From contig JBFYLP010000006.1 in assembly GCA_041305345.1 (NCBI GenBank), forward strand, positions 62,001 through 126,000: a DNA stretch of 64,000 bases, written 5' to 3'. The translations under genes and the position numbers were made by a program. Under the pieces are notes generated by a model. That model was not told the origin of the DNA. It did no database searches and saw only the letters and a program-made list of their open reading frames with translations. This document shows, piece after piece, positions 7,753-16,383 of this stretch (its first letter is position 1; each line of letters starts with the position of its first letter). The DNA is from JACRGC01 sp041305345. GTDB taxonomy: Archaea; Micrarchaeota; Micrarchaeia; Norongarragalinales; SBBD01.

Positions 7753-8514
7753 ATGGACCTCAAGTACGCCTGCATAATAGACGGGCTGGAAAACGCGTAC
7801 CCGGGGAAGGTCGCCTCAGTGGTAGTCCTAGGCGGCTCCACCCTCAAGACGGAGTTCGGTTTTTTCGGCCCGCTGGCGATCCCGCCGGAGGACTGCTCGG
7901 AAATGAGCGTCGAATCGCTGGTTGCGCATCTGAACAGCCAGAAGTCGAACATTGAGGCGGTTGTGTTCACTGGCAGCGAGCCGCTGCAGCAGATCGAGGC
8001 GATGATGGAGCTTGCCACCCAGCTGAAGAAGAGCGGCTTCCTCATTAAAATCGAAACCACCGGCTTTTATGCGGACAACCTGGAGAAAGTGCTGCCTTTC
8101 ATCGACGGGATAGCAATGGACCTGAAGGCTGATTTCGATGCGAATAAGCTTGCAGCCCTGACTGGCTTTTTGGGAGAACCTGCAACGCTGATGCAAGATA
8201 CGCTAAGGAGCATCAACATCCTAAAAGCGCACAAGCAAAAGAAGCCCGATTTCCTAATCGAGTTCCGGACTACGGTAATACCAAAAATCAACGATTCGGA
8301 AACCATCATCGAGAGGATAGCAAGGGAGATAACATTCGCGGATGTTTATGCATTGCAGCAGTTCGTTGCGGATTCGAAACTTGCGGACCCGAACCTGAGG
8401 CAGTATGGAAGCACGCCAAAGCCTACGCTCATTGGGCTTGCGGTTGCGGCGAAAAAATACGTCAAAAAAGTGGTTGTGCGCACGAAGGATGATGGCGAGC
8501 AGGAAGTCGCATAG
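7753..8514 (+). CDS. Radical-SAM-like protein (NrdG2/PflA family) lacking the 4Fe-4S cysteines
   Basis: About 253 residues, aligning by eye along its whole length with the anaerobic activating-enzyme family (COG1180/NrdG2). It has the YPGKVAS start, a VVFTGSEP segment where radical SAM proteins have TGGEP, IDGIAMDLKADFD, IEFRTTVIPK and YALQQF. Where family members carry GCNFRCPYCHN it reads LGGSTLKTEFGFFG, so all three cluster cysteines are gone; only two Cys remain (residues 7 and about 49). It probably keeps the partial TIM barrel but cannot bind a canonical cluster, so it may be a scaffold, a ligand-binding regulator or a new enzyme. Starts 10 bases upstream of malic enzyme. Confidence 0.8.
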   Translation: MDLKYACIIDGLENAYPGKVASVVVLGGSTLKTEFGFFGPLAIPPEDCSEMSVESLVAHLNSQKSNIEAVVFTGSEPLQQIEAMMELATQLKKSGFLIKIETTGFYADNLEKVLPFIDGIAMDLKADFDANKLAALTGFLGEPATLMQDTLRSINILKAHKQKKPDFLIEFRTTVIPKINDSETIIERIAREITFADVYALQQFVADSKLADPNLRQYGSTPKPTLIGLAVAAKKYVKKVVVRTKDDGEQEVA

Positions 8515-8523
8515 GGGATCAAT

Positions 8524-9678
8524 GTGGATGAATTGGGAAGGAGGGCATTGGAGCTTCACAGGAGAATCAAGGGAAAAATCACCATTTTGCCCAAGGTAGC
8601 GCTGGCAAACAAGGAGCAATTGAGCCTGGCTTATACGCCGGGAGTTGCCGACGTAAGCAGGGAGATTGCGAGGAAGCCGGAGGAGGTGTGGAATCTGACT
8701 GGAAAATCCAACCTGGTTGCGATTGTGACGGATGGGACAGCGGTTTTAGGGTTGGGGGACATCGGGCCGGAGGCGGCGCTGCCGGTGATGGAGGGAAAGG
8801 CCGTGCTTTTCAAGGAATTTGCCGCGATTGATGCGTTTCCCATTTGCCTTAAAACAAAGGATGTGGACGAGATTGTGGAAACGGTCGTGCGCATATCGCC
8901 GGTTTTCGGCGCGGTGAATTTGGAGGACATCTCGGCACCACGCTGCTTTGAAATTGAACGGAAGCTGAGGGAAAAACTGGCAATTCCAGTGATGCACGAC
9001 GACCAGCACGGGACAGCGGTCGTGGTGCTTGCGGCAATGAAGAATGCGTTGAAACTGGCAGAAAAGAAAATCGATGAAATAAAAATCGTGATTAACGGAG
9101 CGGGTTCAGCCGGAACGGCAATCGCGTATTTGCTGCTTGCGGCTGGAGCGAAGGACATAATCCTCTGCGACAAGACGGGGATTGTGGATGCGGATAGCTT
9201 TAAAGATGCGCATCGGAAAAAACTAATGCAAAAAACCAATCCGGGGAAAATCAGGGGAAAACTGTCGGATGCACTCAAGAATGCGGATGTGTTCATCGGC
9301 GTTTCGGTTGGAAAAATCGTGACCAAGGGGATGGTTTCGAGCATGAACTCGAAATCCATTGTTTTCGCGATGGCCAACCCGACCCCGGAAATACTGCCCG
9401 AAGAAGCAAAGGCTGCAGGAGCGTTCATTGTCGGATCCGGAAGGAGCGATTTGCCAAACCAGATCAACAATGCACTCGGATTCCCGGGGATTTTCAGGGG
9501 CCTGCTTGATGCGAGAGCGAAGGAAATAAGTGAACGTATGCTTTTGGCTGCTGCTGACGCACTCTCCAATTGCATTCCCGATTCGGAGCTGAAACCGGAT
9601 CACATCATTCCCTCTCCCTTTGAGAGGAAAATCTATTGGGAAATCGCGAAAGCGGTTGGAAAAAACGTTAAAGGATAG
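8524..9678 (+). CDS. maeB: NAD(P)-dependent malic enzyme
   Basis: Oxidatively decarboxylates malate to pyruvate with Mn/Mg and NAD(P). The catalytic region is near residue 38 (LAYTPGVADVSREIA). Metal ligands lie in NLEDISAPRCFEIE and MHDDQHGTAVV. The Rossmann domain begins INGAGSAGTAIAYLLL. About 384 residues matches the short archaeal/bacterial form without a phosphotransacetylase domain. The start is GTG 8524 after GGGGATCA, 9 bases after the preceding gene. Convergent with nadE, overlapping by 11 bases at the 3' ends. Cofactor preference cannot be read safely from the sequence. Confidence 0.93.
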   Translation: MDELGRRALELHRRIKGKITILPKVALANKEQLSLAYTPGVADVSREIARKPEEVWNLTGKSNLVAIVTDGTAVLGLGDIGPEAALPVMEGKAVLFKEFAAIDAFPICLKTKDVDEIVETVVRISPVFGAVNLEDISAPRCFEIERKLREKLAIPVMHDDQHGTAVVVLAAMKNALKLAEKKIDEIKIVINGAGSAGTAIAYLLLAAGAKDIILCDKTGIVDADSFKDAHRKKLMQKTNPGKIRGKLSDALKNADVFIGVSVGKIVTKGMVSSMNSKSIVFAMANPTPEILPEEAKAAGAFIVGSGRSDLPNQINNALGFPGIFRGLLDARAKEISERMLLAAADALSNCIPDSELKPDHIIPSPFERKIYWEIAKAVGKNVKG

Positions 9679-10453
9679 GCGGCAGAATCCTCTTGTGCTG
9701 CGTGCTTTCGTGCAGATGCCGGACACGGCTTACTTTCGCCTTATCGAAGTACGGCTCCAGTGCCTCCCATTTCATTTTCAGGTCGAAATGCGAAACAAGA
9801 ATCTTATCAATCAGCTCGTACTCCACGCCAAGCTCCTTCTCATCGGTCTGGTTCTCCCACATCCCAGCCGAGGGTGCCTTATTTATTATCATTTCCGGCA
9901 CCCCTGCCGATTCGGCGAGCCGCCAAACCTGCGACTTGTAAAGGGATCCGATGGGCAGCAAATCACACCCCCCATCCCCGAATTTCGTGAAATAGCCAAG
10001 GAGCAGCTCCGACCGGTTTCCGGTGCCAAGCACCAAGCCGCCGAATTCGTTTGCATAAGTGTAAAGCGCAACCATCCTCGCCCTCACGCGCAGGTTGCCT
10101 GAGGCGATGCGATTAGTTGGCCTGAAGGTTTCGGAGAGTGCATCCACAACGCGCCTCATCTCGATCTTTCTATAATTAACCCCAAGTTTTTTTGCATAAC
10201 CTTGCGCATCGCGCTCATCCTGGGGGTTTTGGGAGTAGGGCATATGGAAGGCGTAAACGTTGCCAGCACCGATTGCCTTTGCTGCCAAATGACATACCAA
10301 CGAGGAATCGACTCCGCCGGATAGGCCGATTATTGCGGTCTGCTTGCCGCTCCTTTTGAAATATTCCTGGATTTGAAGGATCAGCTTTGCCTCGGTTCCG
10401 GTTGGGAGCCTCAATTTCCTTTGGATTTTTTCCTCGAGGCCGGTTTTATCCAT
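9668..10453 (-). CDS. nadE: NH3-dependent NAD+ synthetase
   Basis: Amidates nicotinic-acid adenine dinucleotide to NAD+. Shows the N-type pyrophosphatase P-loop IIGLSGGVDSSLVCHLA around residue 40, the GNLRVRARMV segment, GTGNRSELLLGYFTKFGDGG, and the PSAGMW...DEKELG motif, all typical. About 261 residues with no glutaminase domain, so ammonia-dependent. The frame is open upstream to 10777, but ATG 10453 begins the conserved protein and the upstream part overlaps the divergent gene at 10503. Monocistronic. Confidence 0.94.
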   Translation of the reverse strand: MDKTGLEEKIQRKLRLPTGTEAKLILQIQEYFKRSGKQTAIIGLSGGVDSSLVCHLAAKAIGAGNVYAFHMPYSQNPQDERDAQGYAKKLGVNYRKIEMRRVVDALSETFRPTNRIASGNLRVRARMVALYTYANEFGGLVLGTGNRSELLLGYFTKFGDGGCDLLPIGSLYKSQVWRLAESAGVPEMIINKAPSAGMWENQTDEKELGVEYELIDKILVSHFDLKMKWEALEPYFDKAKVSRVRHLHESTQHKRILPPIL

Positions 10454-10502
10454 GCGACCGTTAGGGAAAACGTTATTATAAATTGATGGGGATAACCTAA
10501 CC

Positions 10503-10931
10503 ATGGCACCCGAAATAGTCGACCTGCGGAGAATGGGGGGGTTACGGAAGGAAACGCCATTTACAAGGATCAATTCCGGCGCGATCAGGGGCCTTATGAA
10601 TGCGCACGGAGTGACGAACCAGGAGAGCCTCATTGCAAAACTTGCCAGGAATGAGCAATTCCATCGAACCAACATCCCTATGGAGAGGATGGAGAGGATC
10701 AAGGAGATGCTTGTGAAATTCAGGGGGGAGCAGCAGCAAATCCGGCTTCCGAAGGCTCTGATGTTGAATCTGGCCAAGCAGGCGTTTGAAAAGCGTCAGC
10801 GGACGGATTTTGCACCAATCACTTCGAACATTGGCAGGCCGCCCCTCAAAGCGCCGCAAACACTCTTGGAACGAGTAACTAATATTGCCGAAATGAATGC
10901 GCGGAATAAGGCGATGAGGAAAACAGGCTGA
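10503..10931 (+). CDS. Hypothetical basic protein, 142 residues
   Basis: Starts MAPEIVDLRRMGG and is rich in Arg, Lys, Asn and Gln, with no hydrophobic segment. Mostly predicted helical, perhaps nucleic-acid binding from composition only. A TATA-like TTATTATAAATT lies at about 10471-10483, in the 49-base gap shared with nadE. Ends one base before the stop of the convergent pit gene. No family recognised. Confidence 0.6.
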   Translation: MAPEIVDLRRMGGLRKETPFTRINSGAIRGLMNAHGVTNQESLIAKLARNEQFHRTNIPMERMERIKEMLVKFRGEQQQIRLPKALMLNLAKQAFEKRQRTDFAPITSNIGRPPLKAPQTLLERVTNIAEMNARNKAMRKTG

Positions 10932-11918
10932 TCAATGCAGGCCGGTTGATTTCAGCGCAACATATGCCAGGAATGAAAATAACGCGGATGCGGGAATCGT
11001 CAGGATCCAGGCGATGAAAATCCTCCTTGCCACAAGCCAATTTACTGCGGAAAGCCTCCGGGTCGCACCGACGCCCATGATTGCGCCTGAAATCGCCTGG
11101 GTGGTGCTGACAGGAATGCCAAAATGCGCGGTCGTAGCCAATACGATCGCGCTTCCGCTCTCAGCTGCAAAACCCTGGTAGGGCTTCAGGCTTGTCACCT
11201 TGAAACTCATGGTTTTGATGATGCGCCAGCCCCCCAATAAGGTTCCGAGGGAAATTGCGCCATATGAGCCCACGATCACCCACCAAGGGATGGAGAAGGA
11301 GGTGAGAACCCCTTCCGTAATGAGCAATGCGGTGATCAAACCCGCTGTTTTTTGGGCATCGTTTGCACCGTGGGTCACGGAGAGGAAAAAGGCCGAAAGG
11401 ATTTGCAATTTATTGAAAAACGAGGTTACCTTATTCTTATTGCGGTTGGCAACGGCGCGGATGATAAGGCCGGTAAATACGAATGCGAAAATGCCTGCAA
11501 TGACTGGCGATGTGAACATCGGGACGATGATCTTGCCGAAAATGTTGTCAAGCTTCACGATGCCAAAGCCGCCAGATGCGTAGCCCGCACCGATCAGCCC
11601 GCCAACCATCACGTGCGATTCGCTTACGGGCAGGCCGTACCACCACGTGATGATTTCCCAAACCATCCCGCCCGTCAAGAGGGCAAGCACCAGCCTCGTA
11701 TCGATGAATTCGGAGGATATGATGCCCTGGCCTATCGTTGTGGCAACAGCAACGCCAAACAAAATGCCAAGAAAATTGCCAAGCCCCGCCAGCATGACGG
11801 CCTTGAAGGGCGAGAGGACCCGGGTGCCGATGATTGTGGAAATGCTATTGGCGGCATCACTAAGGCCGTTCCAGAAGGAGAAGAAGAAAGCGAATATGAT
11901 CGTAACCTCAAGAAGCAT
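10932..11918 (-). CDS. pit: Inorganic phosphate transporter, PiT family
   Basis: Cation-coupled phosphate permease of about 328 residues and roughly ten membrane helices. The two family signature repeats are visible: FWNGLSDAANSISTIIGTRVL near the N-terminus, and THGANDAQKTAGL in the second half. A PVSTTQAISGAIMG element is also family-typical. Starts 4 bases after the DUF47 gene, the usual pit partner, so the pair forms one operon transcribed from the TATA at about 12588-12600. Confidence 0.93.
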   Translation of the reverse strand: MLLEVTIIFAFFFSFWNGLSDAANSISTIIGTRVLSPFKAVMLAGLGNFLGILFGVAVATTIGQGIISSEFIDTRLVLALLTGGMVWEIITWWYGLPVSESHVMVGGLIGAGYASGGFGIVKLDNIFGKIIVPMFTSPVIAGIFAFVFTGLIIRAVANRNKNKVTSFFNKLQILSAFFLSVTHGANDAQKTAGLITALLITEGVLTSFSIPWWVIVGSYGAISLGTLLGGWRIIKTMSFKVTSLKPYQGFAAESGSAIVLATTAHFGIPVSTTQAISGAIMGVGATRRLSAVNWLVARRIFIAWILTIPASALFSFLAYVALKSTGLH

Positions 11919-11922
11919 ATGC

Positions 11923-12546
11923 TTACCTGTGTTTCATCACGATATCCCCAAGCACGTGCGATACGTCCTCGCAACGGTCCATCGCACGGCCCACGGAGCC
12001 GTAGATGTCCTTGAGCTTTATTACCGTTATCGGATCCCGCGCCTTGAACAGTTCCTTAAGTCCGAAATGCATCACTTCCTCGGACCTTGATTCGAGCTCG
12101 TTGATTTTGATGATTTTTTTCTGCACCTCATCGGCATTCATTTTTTCAAGGCCGCGTATGCCAAGGTCCATTTCTGCCGAAGCGCGCGCAACAAGGGAGG
12201 TTAGCTTTGAAAGGTGGAGGGGGATGGGCCCGATCTCGTAGATTTCTGCACAGGTGGCAGCTTCATAGCTGGAATCAAGCACATCATCCATAAGCATCGT
12301 CAGGGATGAGATGTCCTCACGGTCGATTGGAGTAATGAAAGTCCGGTTCAGTTCCGCAAATATGTTATGGACGAGGTCGTCGCCATTCTCCTCGATGGAT
12401 TTCATCCTCCTTGCGGTCGCGGCTAGATTGCCGTTCGTGAAGCCGCTTTCAAGCGCCTGCGTGCCGATCACGATATTGCGGGATTCCTTCATAAGCATGC
12501 GGAAGAATTCGCGTTCCCGAGGGACTATCCAGTCGAGTATGTTCAT
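11923..12546 (-). CDS. DUF47 (PhoU-like) Pit accessory protein
   Basis: About 207 residues, all helical, starting MNILDWIVPREREFFRML as in the DUF47/TIGR00153 family. Family members resemble PhoU and are almost always next to Pit transporters, where they probably modulate phosphate uptake at the inner face of the membrane. Acidic metal-binding pairs occur along the helices (SIEENGDDLVHNIF, DREDISSL). First gene of the pit operon. A promoter-like AAGTTTAAAAGC lies about 50 bases upstream on the minus strand. Confidence 0.9.
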   Translation of the reverse strand: MNILDWIVPREREFFRMLMKESRNIVIGTQALESGFTNGNLAATARRMKSIEENGDDLVHNIFAELNRTFITPIDREDISSLTMLMDDVLDSSYEAATCAEIYEIGPIPLHLSKLTSLVARASAEMDLGIRGLEKMNADEVQKKIIKINELESRSEEVMHFGLKELFKARDPITVIKLKDIYGSVGRAMDRCEDVSHVLGDIVMKHR

Positions 12547-12615
12547 CGTTGCACCCCCCCTTCCTTCCAGGTAACGGGTTTGGGATTAAATGCTTTTAAA
12601 CTTATGCCGGAAATT

Positions 12616-13449
12616 TCAGGCCAGGAACGCCTTACGGTTGGCAAACAGGAACTCATGCACTATGGCTGCATCCTTTCCGAACTTCTTCCTTGCAAATTTG
12701 GCAATTTTCCGCTCTGGAATATTTTTTTTGCGAAAATACAATTTCTGCATTATCCGCTTGATCCAAACGTCCACGGGAAACGCTTCGGTAAATCCGTATG
12801 AAAACAGGAGCACGCAGTCTGCGACCTTTTCGCCTACACCTTGCAGCAGCATAAGCGCCTTCTTTGCACGAATGTAATCCATCTTCCCAACGTCCTTAAG
12901 ATCAAAGCCCTCTGAAATCGCCTTTGCCGCGCTTATGAGGTATCGTTCCCTATAACCCAGTTTGCAGGAAGCCAATTTATCCGCATCCGCATTCGCCAAT
13001 TGGGAAGGAGACGGGAATAAATGGAATCTTTTCCCGCCATGCTCGACTTCATCGCCAAAATTCAGGCTAAGGCACCTGACCATTTTCCGTATCCTCGGCA
13101 GGTTGTTCATCTGGGAGCAGATGAATCCGACGAGGCACTCCCACGGCTCGAGCTGGCAGATCTTAACACCGGAGTATTTTTCATAGGATGAGAGGATCTT
13201 CCGGTTGTGGAAATATTTCCGGATGGCTTGATGGTAATCAGCGTCATAATTGAGGAGGGATTCAACCGTCATCAGGCTGTTTTTTATCGGGTAGGTTTCA
13301 AATTCGATGATGCAATTTTCCATCTGTGAAATCTTGATTACGGATCGGTCGTGGATTATCCAATACGCGCCATCTTCAATGGAATAATTGAAAATCTGGC
13401 CGCCTTCCACGGTGTTCTTCAGGTCGAAATTTTTGACAATTGCCCTCAT
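12616..13449 (-). CDS. ogg: OGG1-type 8-oxoguanine DNA glycosylase/lyase
   Basis: Removes oxidised guanine from DNA and nicks the abasic site. The helix-hairpin-helix and catalytic region reads LLQGVGEKVADC...AFPVDVWIKRIM, with the Schiff-base Lys after GVGE and the catalytic Asp in PVDV, as in eukaryotic OGG1. EPWECLVGFICSQMNNLPRI matches the segment holding the paired Asn and Arg that read the damaged base. About 277 residues from ATG 13449; the longer frame to 13596 would overlap nep1 deeply. The ATG overlaps the nep1 stop by 4 bases, so it is coupled to that gene. Confidence 0.88.
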   Translation of the reverse strand: MRAIVKNFDLKNTVEGGQIFNYSIEDGAYWIIHDRSVIKISQMENCIIEFETYPIKNSLMTVESLLNYDADYHQAIRKYFHNRKILSSYEKYSGVKICQLEPWECLVGFICSQMNNLPRIRKMVRCLSLNFGDEVEHGGKRFHLFPSPSQLANADADKLASCKLGYRERYLISAAKAISEGFDLKDVGKMDYIRAKKALMLLQGVGEKVADCVLLFSYGFTEAFPVDVWIKRIMQKLYFRKKNIPERKIAKFARKKFGKDAAIVHEFLFANRKAFLA

Positions 13450-14168
13450 AAGCCTGCTTCCAACCCATAAAGGTCCAATGCGATCCCGGCAAGCGTCCAG
13501 ACCGCAAGGGTCCCATCGCCGAACCTGATCTCGGCCGCATCCTTCGAGAGCAAAAGGCCCCTTATTCCGCTTGAAAAAGTGCCGTGGGGGAAGCAACCGA
13601 AGACGAACACGATCGGTGAATTGGTTTTTTCCCCAAGTTTCATCGAAAGCAGTTTGGAAAAGGCGCTTAGATCCCTCATTTCCCCAAGTTCATTGAAGAA
13701 TAGTATCGTAGAATCCCCCTCACCCCCAATGGCGTGCCCAAGCGCGCTTTCAAATGGGGCATTTTTTGTTATTTTTATCAGGTCGGTCGACTTACCTGAA
13801 GAAAGAAGCTGCTCCATTATGCCAACGAACCGGCTGTAATTCCTGGGAAGGCGGGTTTCGGGTGAGAATTCGAGCAAATCATCATTTTGAGTATGCACGA
13901 GAATGCACCCAACCAATTTCTGTTTGTTTGCCAGGGATTCAAGTGCAGTCAAAAGGGAAAAATGGAGTATGTCCGGCCTCCCCCTTTTTTCGTGGTTTTT
14001 AAGGGAGCGCATCGGGATGAAGTGCTTGTTTGAATCAAGGATCATCGATTCGGGCTTCAAATGCCGCTTCCTTGCCTCCTCTTGGATCATCCTGTCGCTT
14101 TGGAGTTCTTGCGGAATAAGCTCGAGGGCCGTTTCGGAAAAGAGGAGGACGATTTTTCGCATACGCAT
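13446..14168 (-). CDS. nep1: 16S rRNA pseudouridine N1-methyltransferase Nep1 (Emg1)
   Basis: SPOUT-class methyltransferase that N1-methylates a pseudouridine in helix 35 of small-subunit rRNA and assists ribosome assembly. RPDILHFSLLTALESLANK, VGCILVHTQND and RLPRNYSRFVGIMEQLL are strong Nep1 signatures, and the C-terminal knot region has FVFGCFPHG. About 240 residues, usual length. Lies 8 bases after thiQ and overlaps the glycosylase gene. Confidence 0.92.
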   Translation of the reverse strand: MRMRKIVLLFSETALELIPQELQSDRMIQEEARKRHLKPESMILDSNKHFIPMRSLKNHEKRGRPDILHFSLLTALESLANKQKLVGCILVHTQNDDLLEFSPETRLPRNYSRFVGIMEQLLSSGKSTDLIKITKNAPFESALGHAIGGEGDSTILFFNELGEMRDLSAFSKLLSMKLGEKTNSPIVFVFGCFPHGTFSSGIRGLLLSKDAAEIRFGDGTLAVWTLAGIALDLYGLEAGL

Positions 14169-14176
14169 TTCCTGGA

Positions 14177-14959
14177 TCAGTCGCTATTTATTCCTATGGT
14201 ATGAGGCGGAAGGGGGGGGGCCTTGCGGGCAATCACGTAGCCGCTCTCCGTTTTTACCAGCAAGTACGGCGAGAAATACCTCCTCACGTATCCATTCGCG
14301 GGCTTTTGGAAAATCCCAAGAGGCCTGCCCTCCTGCACAACCCTGCCATCGTGCAGGATGTAAACCTTATCCGAGAGGAAAAAGGCCTCCTCCACGTCGT
14401 GCGTGACAAATATCGTGGTGATGCCAAGGCTTTGTTGGAGCCTTTTAAGCTCCACCTTGATTTTCTCCTTCACAACGGCGTCCAATTCCTTCAATGGCTC
14501 GTCGAGCAGGAGGAGCGCGGGGTGGTAGGCCAAAGCGCGCGCAATTGCAATCCTTTGCTTCTCCCCTCCCGAGAGGGAATTGATGCTCCTTCGGCCGAAT
14601 TTCTCCATCCCAACCGCCCTAAGCGCATCACTGGCGCATTTCAGGTCCATCCCCCGCATCCTTGGCCCGAACGCCACATTTTGGAATGCATCGAGATGGG
14701 GGAAGAGGAGCTTATCCTGGAAAACCATCCCGAAATTCCTCTGTTCAGGAGGCAAATCCGAAACATCTTTTCCATTCAAGAATATTCTGGAGCCGCCGGG
14801 AGGGAGTATGCCAGCAAGCATCTGTAAAATCGTCGTTTTCCCGCTGCCCGATGGCCCTAGCAGGGTGACGAATTCGCCTTTTCCCGCACTTAATTTGGCA
14901 TCAACCCGGAATTCGGGGAAATCCTTGCTGATCCTTGCTTCCAGATACATTGATTTCAC
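14177..14959 (-). CDS. thiQ: ABC transporter ATPase, thiamine type
   Basis: Cytoplasmic ATPase of the transporter encoded with the next two genes. Walker A LLGPSGSGKTTILQML, Q-loop FQDKLLFPH, signature LSGGEKQRIAIARAL, Walker B ALLLLDEPL and the switch His in FVTHDVEEAFFL are all present. About 260 residues, with a short C-terminal extension after the ATPase core. The ATG overlaps the permease stop by 4 bases. Assigned to thiamine because of the binding protein; the ATPase alone would equally fit iron or polyamine importers. Confidence 0.88.
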   Translation of the reverse strand: MKSMYLEARISKDFPEFRVDAKLSAGKGEFVTLLGPSGSGKTTILQMLAGILPPGGSRIFLNGKDVSDLPPEQRNFGMVFQDKLLFPHLDAFQNVAFGPRMRGMDLKCASDALRAVGMEKFGRRSINSLSGGEKQRIAIARALAYHPALLLLDEPLKELDAVVKEKIKVELKRLQQSLGITTIFVTHDVEEAFFLSDKVYILHDGRVVQEGRPLGIFQKPANGYVRRYFSPYLLVKTESGYVIARKAPPLPPHTIGINSD

Positions 14960-16383
14960 TTTTTCCTGCCAACGAATGGCCCTTCATCGGATTTCATTCC
15001 GGATGCGCCCAGCCATTCCAAAGCGAACGCAATAATTATCGAAATGCCAATTAATAAGAGCGAATAGAAGTAGCCTTCGGCAAACCGGTAGTGCGAAAAC
15101 GACTGCAGGAGCACCATCGACATCGTGGCGTAATCCCTGGAAATCGAGGTGAGGAATGCGGTTTCACCCATTGAAAAAGCAAACGAGAACAGGAATGCGA
15201 GCAAGGCCGCCTTCAGGCTTAGCGGAAGCCGCACGTGGATCAGCCTTTGGAACGGGCCCGCGCCAAGGACCGCTGCTGCGGAAAGGTATTTTTCCATCGA
15301 GGCAGCGAACGGAAGCAATATCGCCGCAACCAGGGGGAGTGAGAGCAATGCGTGGCCGATTGGGAGGAGGAACCAGGAGTAGGGGAGGTAATAATAGCTA
15401 ACGGCCAGCACTGCGGGTGAAACTGCGAAGAATGCGAGCAGTTTTTTTGAGAGCAGTTCCCCAAGGGAAAGCCAAAGGAGCACGCAGATAATTGCGGAAG
15501 CGCCTGCCAGGAAAAGGGAATTTTGGATTGGGCCATAGGAAAATGAGGAATATTTGGCCTTCAGGAATGGGCCTAGCAGCACCGCCAGAAACACGGCAAT
15601 GTAAATTACTGAGAGGGCGCCCACTACTGCATTCCCCTTCCTGCGATTCCCCGAAAGCTGCCACGGGACCGTCCTCCAGGCAAGTACGATTGGGATGAAA
15701 ATTGCGATTTGTATGAGCGCGAGGAACACCCCTCCTCCGAGATTAAAATCCCGAAAGAAGGCGCGGTAAATTTCAACCTCAATAGTGGGATATGCAGCGC
15801 CTCCGAAGACCATCGGGATGGCAAAGCTTGTAAAGGAATAGGTGAAGGCTACAATAAAGCCTGAAAAAATAGCGCCCCGAAGGGAGGGGAGGGTTACGAA
15901 TAGGAAGGCCCTGAGCTTGTTTGCTCCAAGAATCCTTGCAACGTGCTCGTGCTGCTCGAGAGCGCCCCATTTCACTGCTATTATCCTTGCTGCAAGTGGG
16001 AAATTGTAAAGCGCGTGGGCAAGCACGATGCCCTCAAGCCCGTAAAGCGAAAATGGCAGGGGCAACAGCCCATTGACGCCGAAAAGGATAATCAGCGATA
16101 GTATCATCACTGGCTGCGGGATGATGAGCGGCACGATTGAAAGGGCGCTAAGGATCCTCGATGATAAGCTCCCGTGGATCAGCACAAAAGCTAGGGGGAC
16201 CGCGAAAAGCAGGGACAATGACGCACTCAAGAAAGCCTGGAGCACATTCCGAGAAATAAGGCTGATTGGAAGCGGAAAAAACTGGAAATTCACAAGGAGC
16301 TGCAGCAGAGGGAAAAATAGGAATGCGATGAGGAAGGCCACGCCGCCTAATTTGAAAACACTTCCTCCCAGATTTTGAGCCAT
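14956..16383 (-). CDS. thiP: ABC transporter permease, ThiP-like (two fused permease domains)
   Basis: Inner-membrane channel of about 475 residues with roughly twelve helices and two binding-protein-dependent permease domains in tandem, as in ThiP and FbpB. EAA-like loops are visible as EQHEVARILGANKLRAF in the first half (quoted from HEHVARILGAN) and SAAAVLGAGPFQRL in the second. The first ATG overlaps the thiB gene by 37 bases; later GTG codons at 16359 or 16341, behind a GGAGG, could be the true start. Confidence 0.88.
   Translation of the reverse strand: MAQNLGGSVFKLGGVAFLIAFLFFPLLQLLVNFQFFPLPISLISRNVLQAFLSASLSLLFAVPLAFVLIHGSLSSRILSALSIVPLIIPQPVMILSLIILFGVNGLLPLPFSLYGLEGIVLAHALYNFPLAARIIAVKWGALEQHEHVARILGANKLRAFLFVTLPSLRGAIFSGFIVAFTYSFTSFAIPMVFGGAAYPTIEVEIYRAFFRDFNLGGGVFLALIQIAIFIPIVLAWRTVPWQLSGNRRKGNAVVGALSVIYIAVFLAVLLGPFLKAKYSSFSYGPIQNSLFLAGASAIICVLLWLSLGELLSKKLLAFFAVSPAVLAVSYYYLPYSWFLLPIGHALLSLPLVAAILLPFAASMEKYLSAAAVLGAGPFQRLIHVRLPLSLKAALLAFLFSFAFSMGETAFLTSISRDYATMSMVLLQSFSHYRFAEGYFYSLLLIGISIIIAFALEWLGASGMKSDEGPFVGRKK

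Noticed and set aside
8631..9575. Long minus-strand ORF of 314 codons
   Set aside because: Lies entirely antisense to malic enzyme; Ser/Ala-rich low-complexity composition; no ribosome site or family motif.
11352..12014. Plus-strand ORF of 220 codons across pit and DUF47
   Set aside because: Antisense shadow of two clearly recognised genes; composition is His/Arg/Gly-rich and not protein-like.
14201..14827. Plus-strand ORF of 208 codons
   Set aside because: Antisense to the thiQ ATPase with all its motifs intact on the minus strand.
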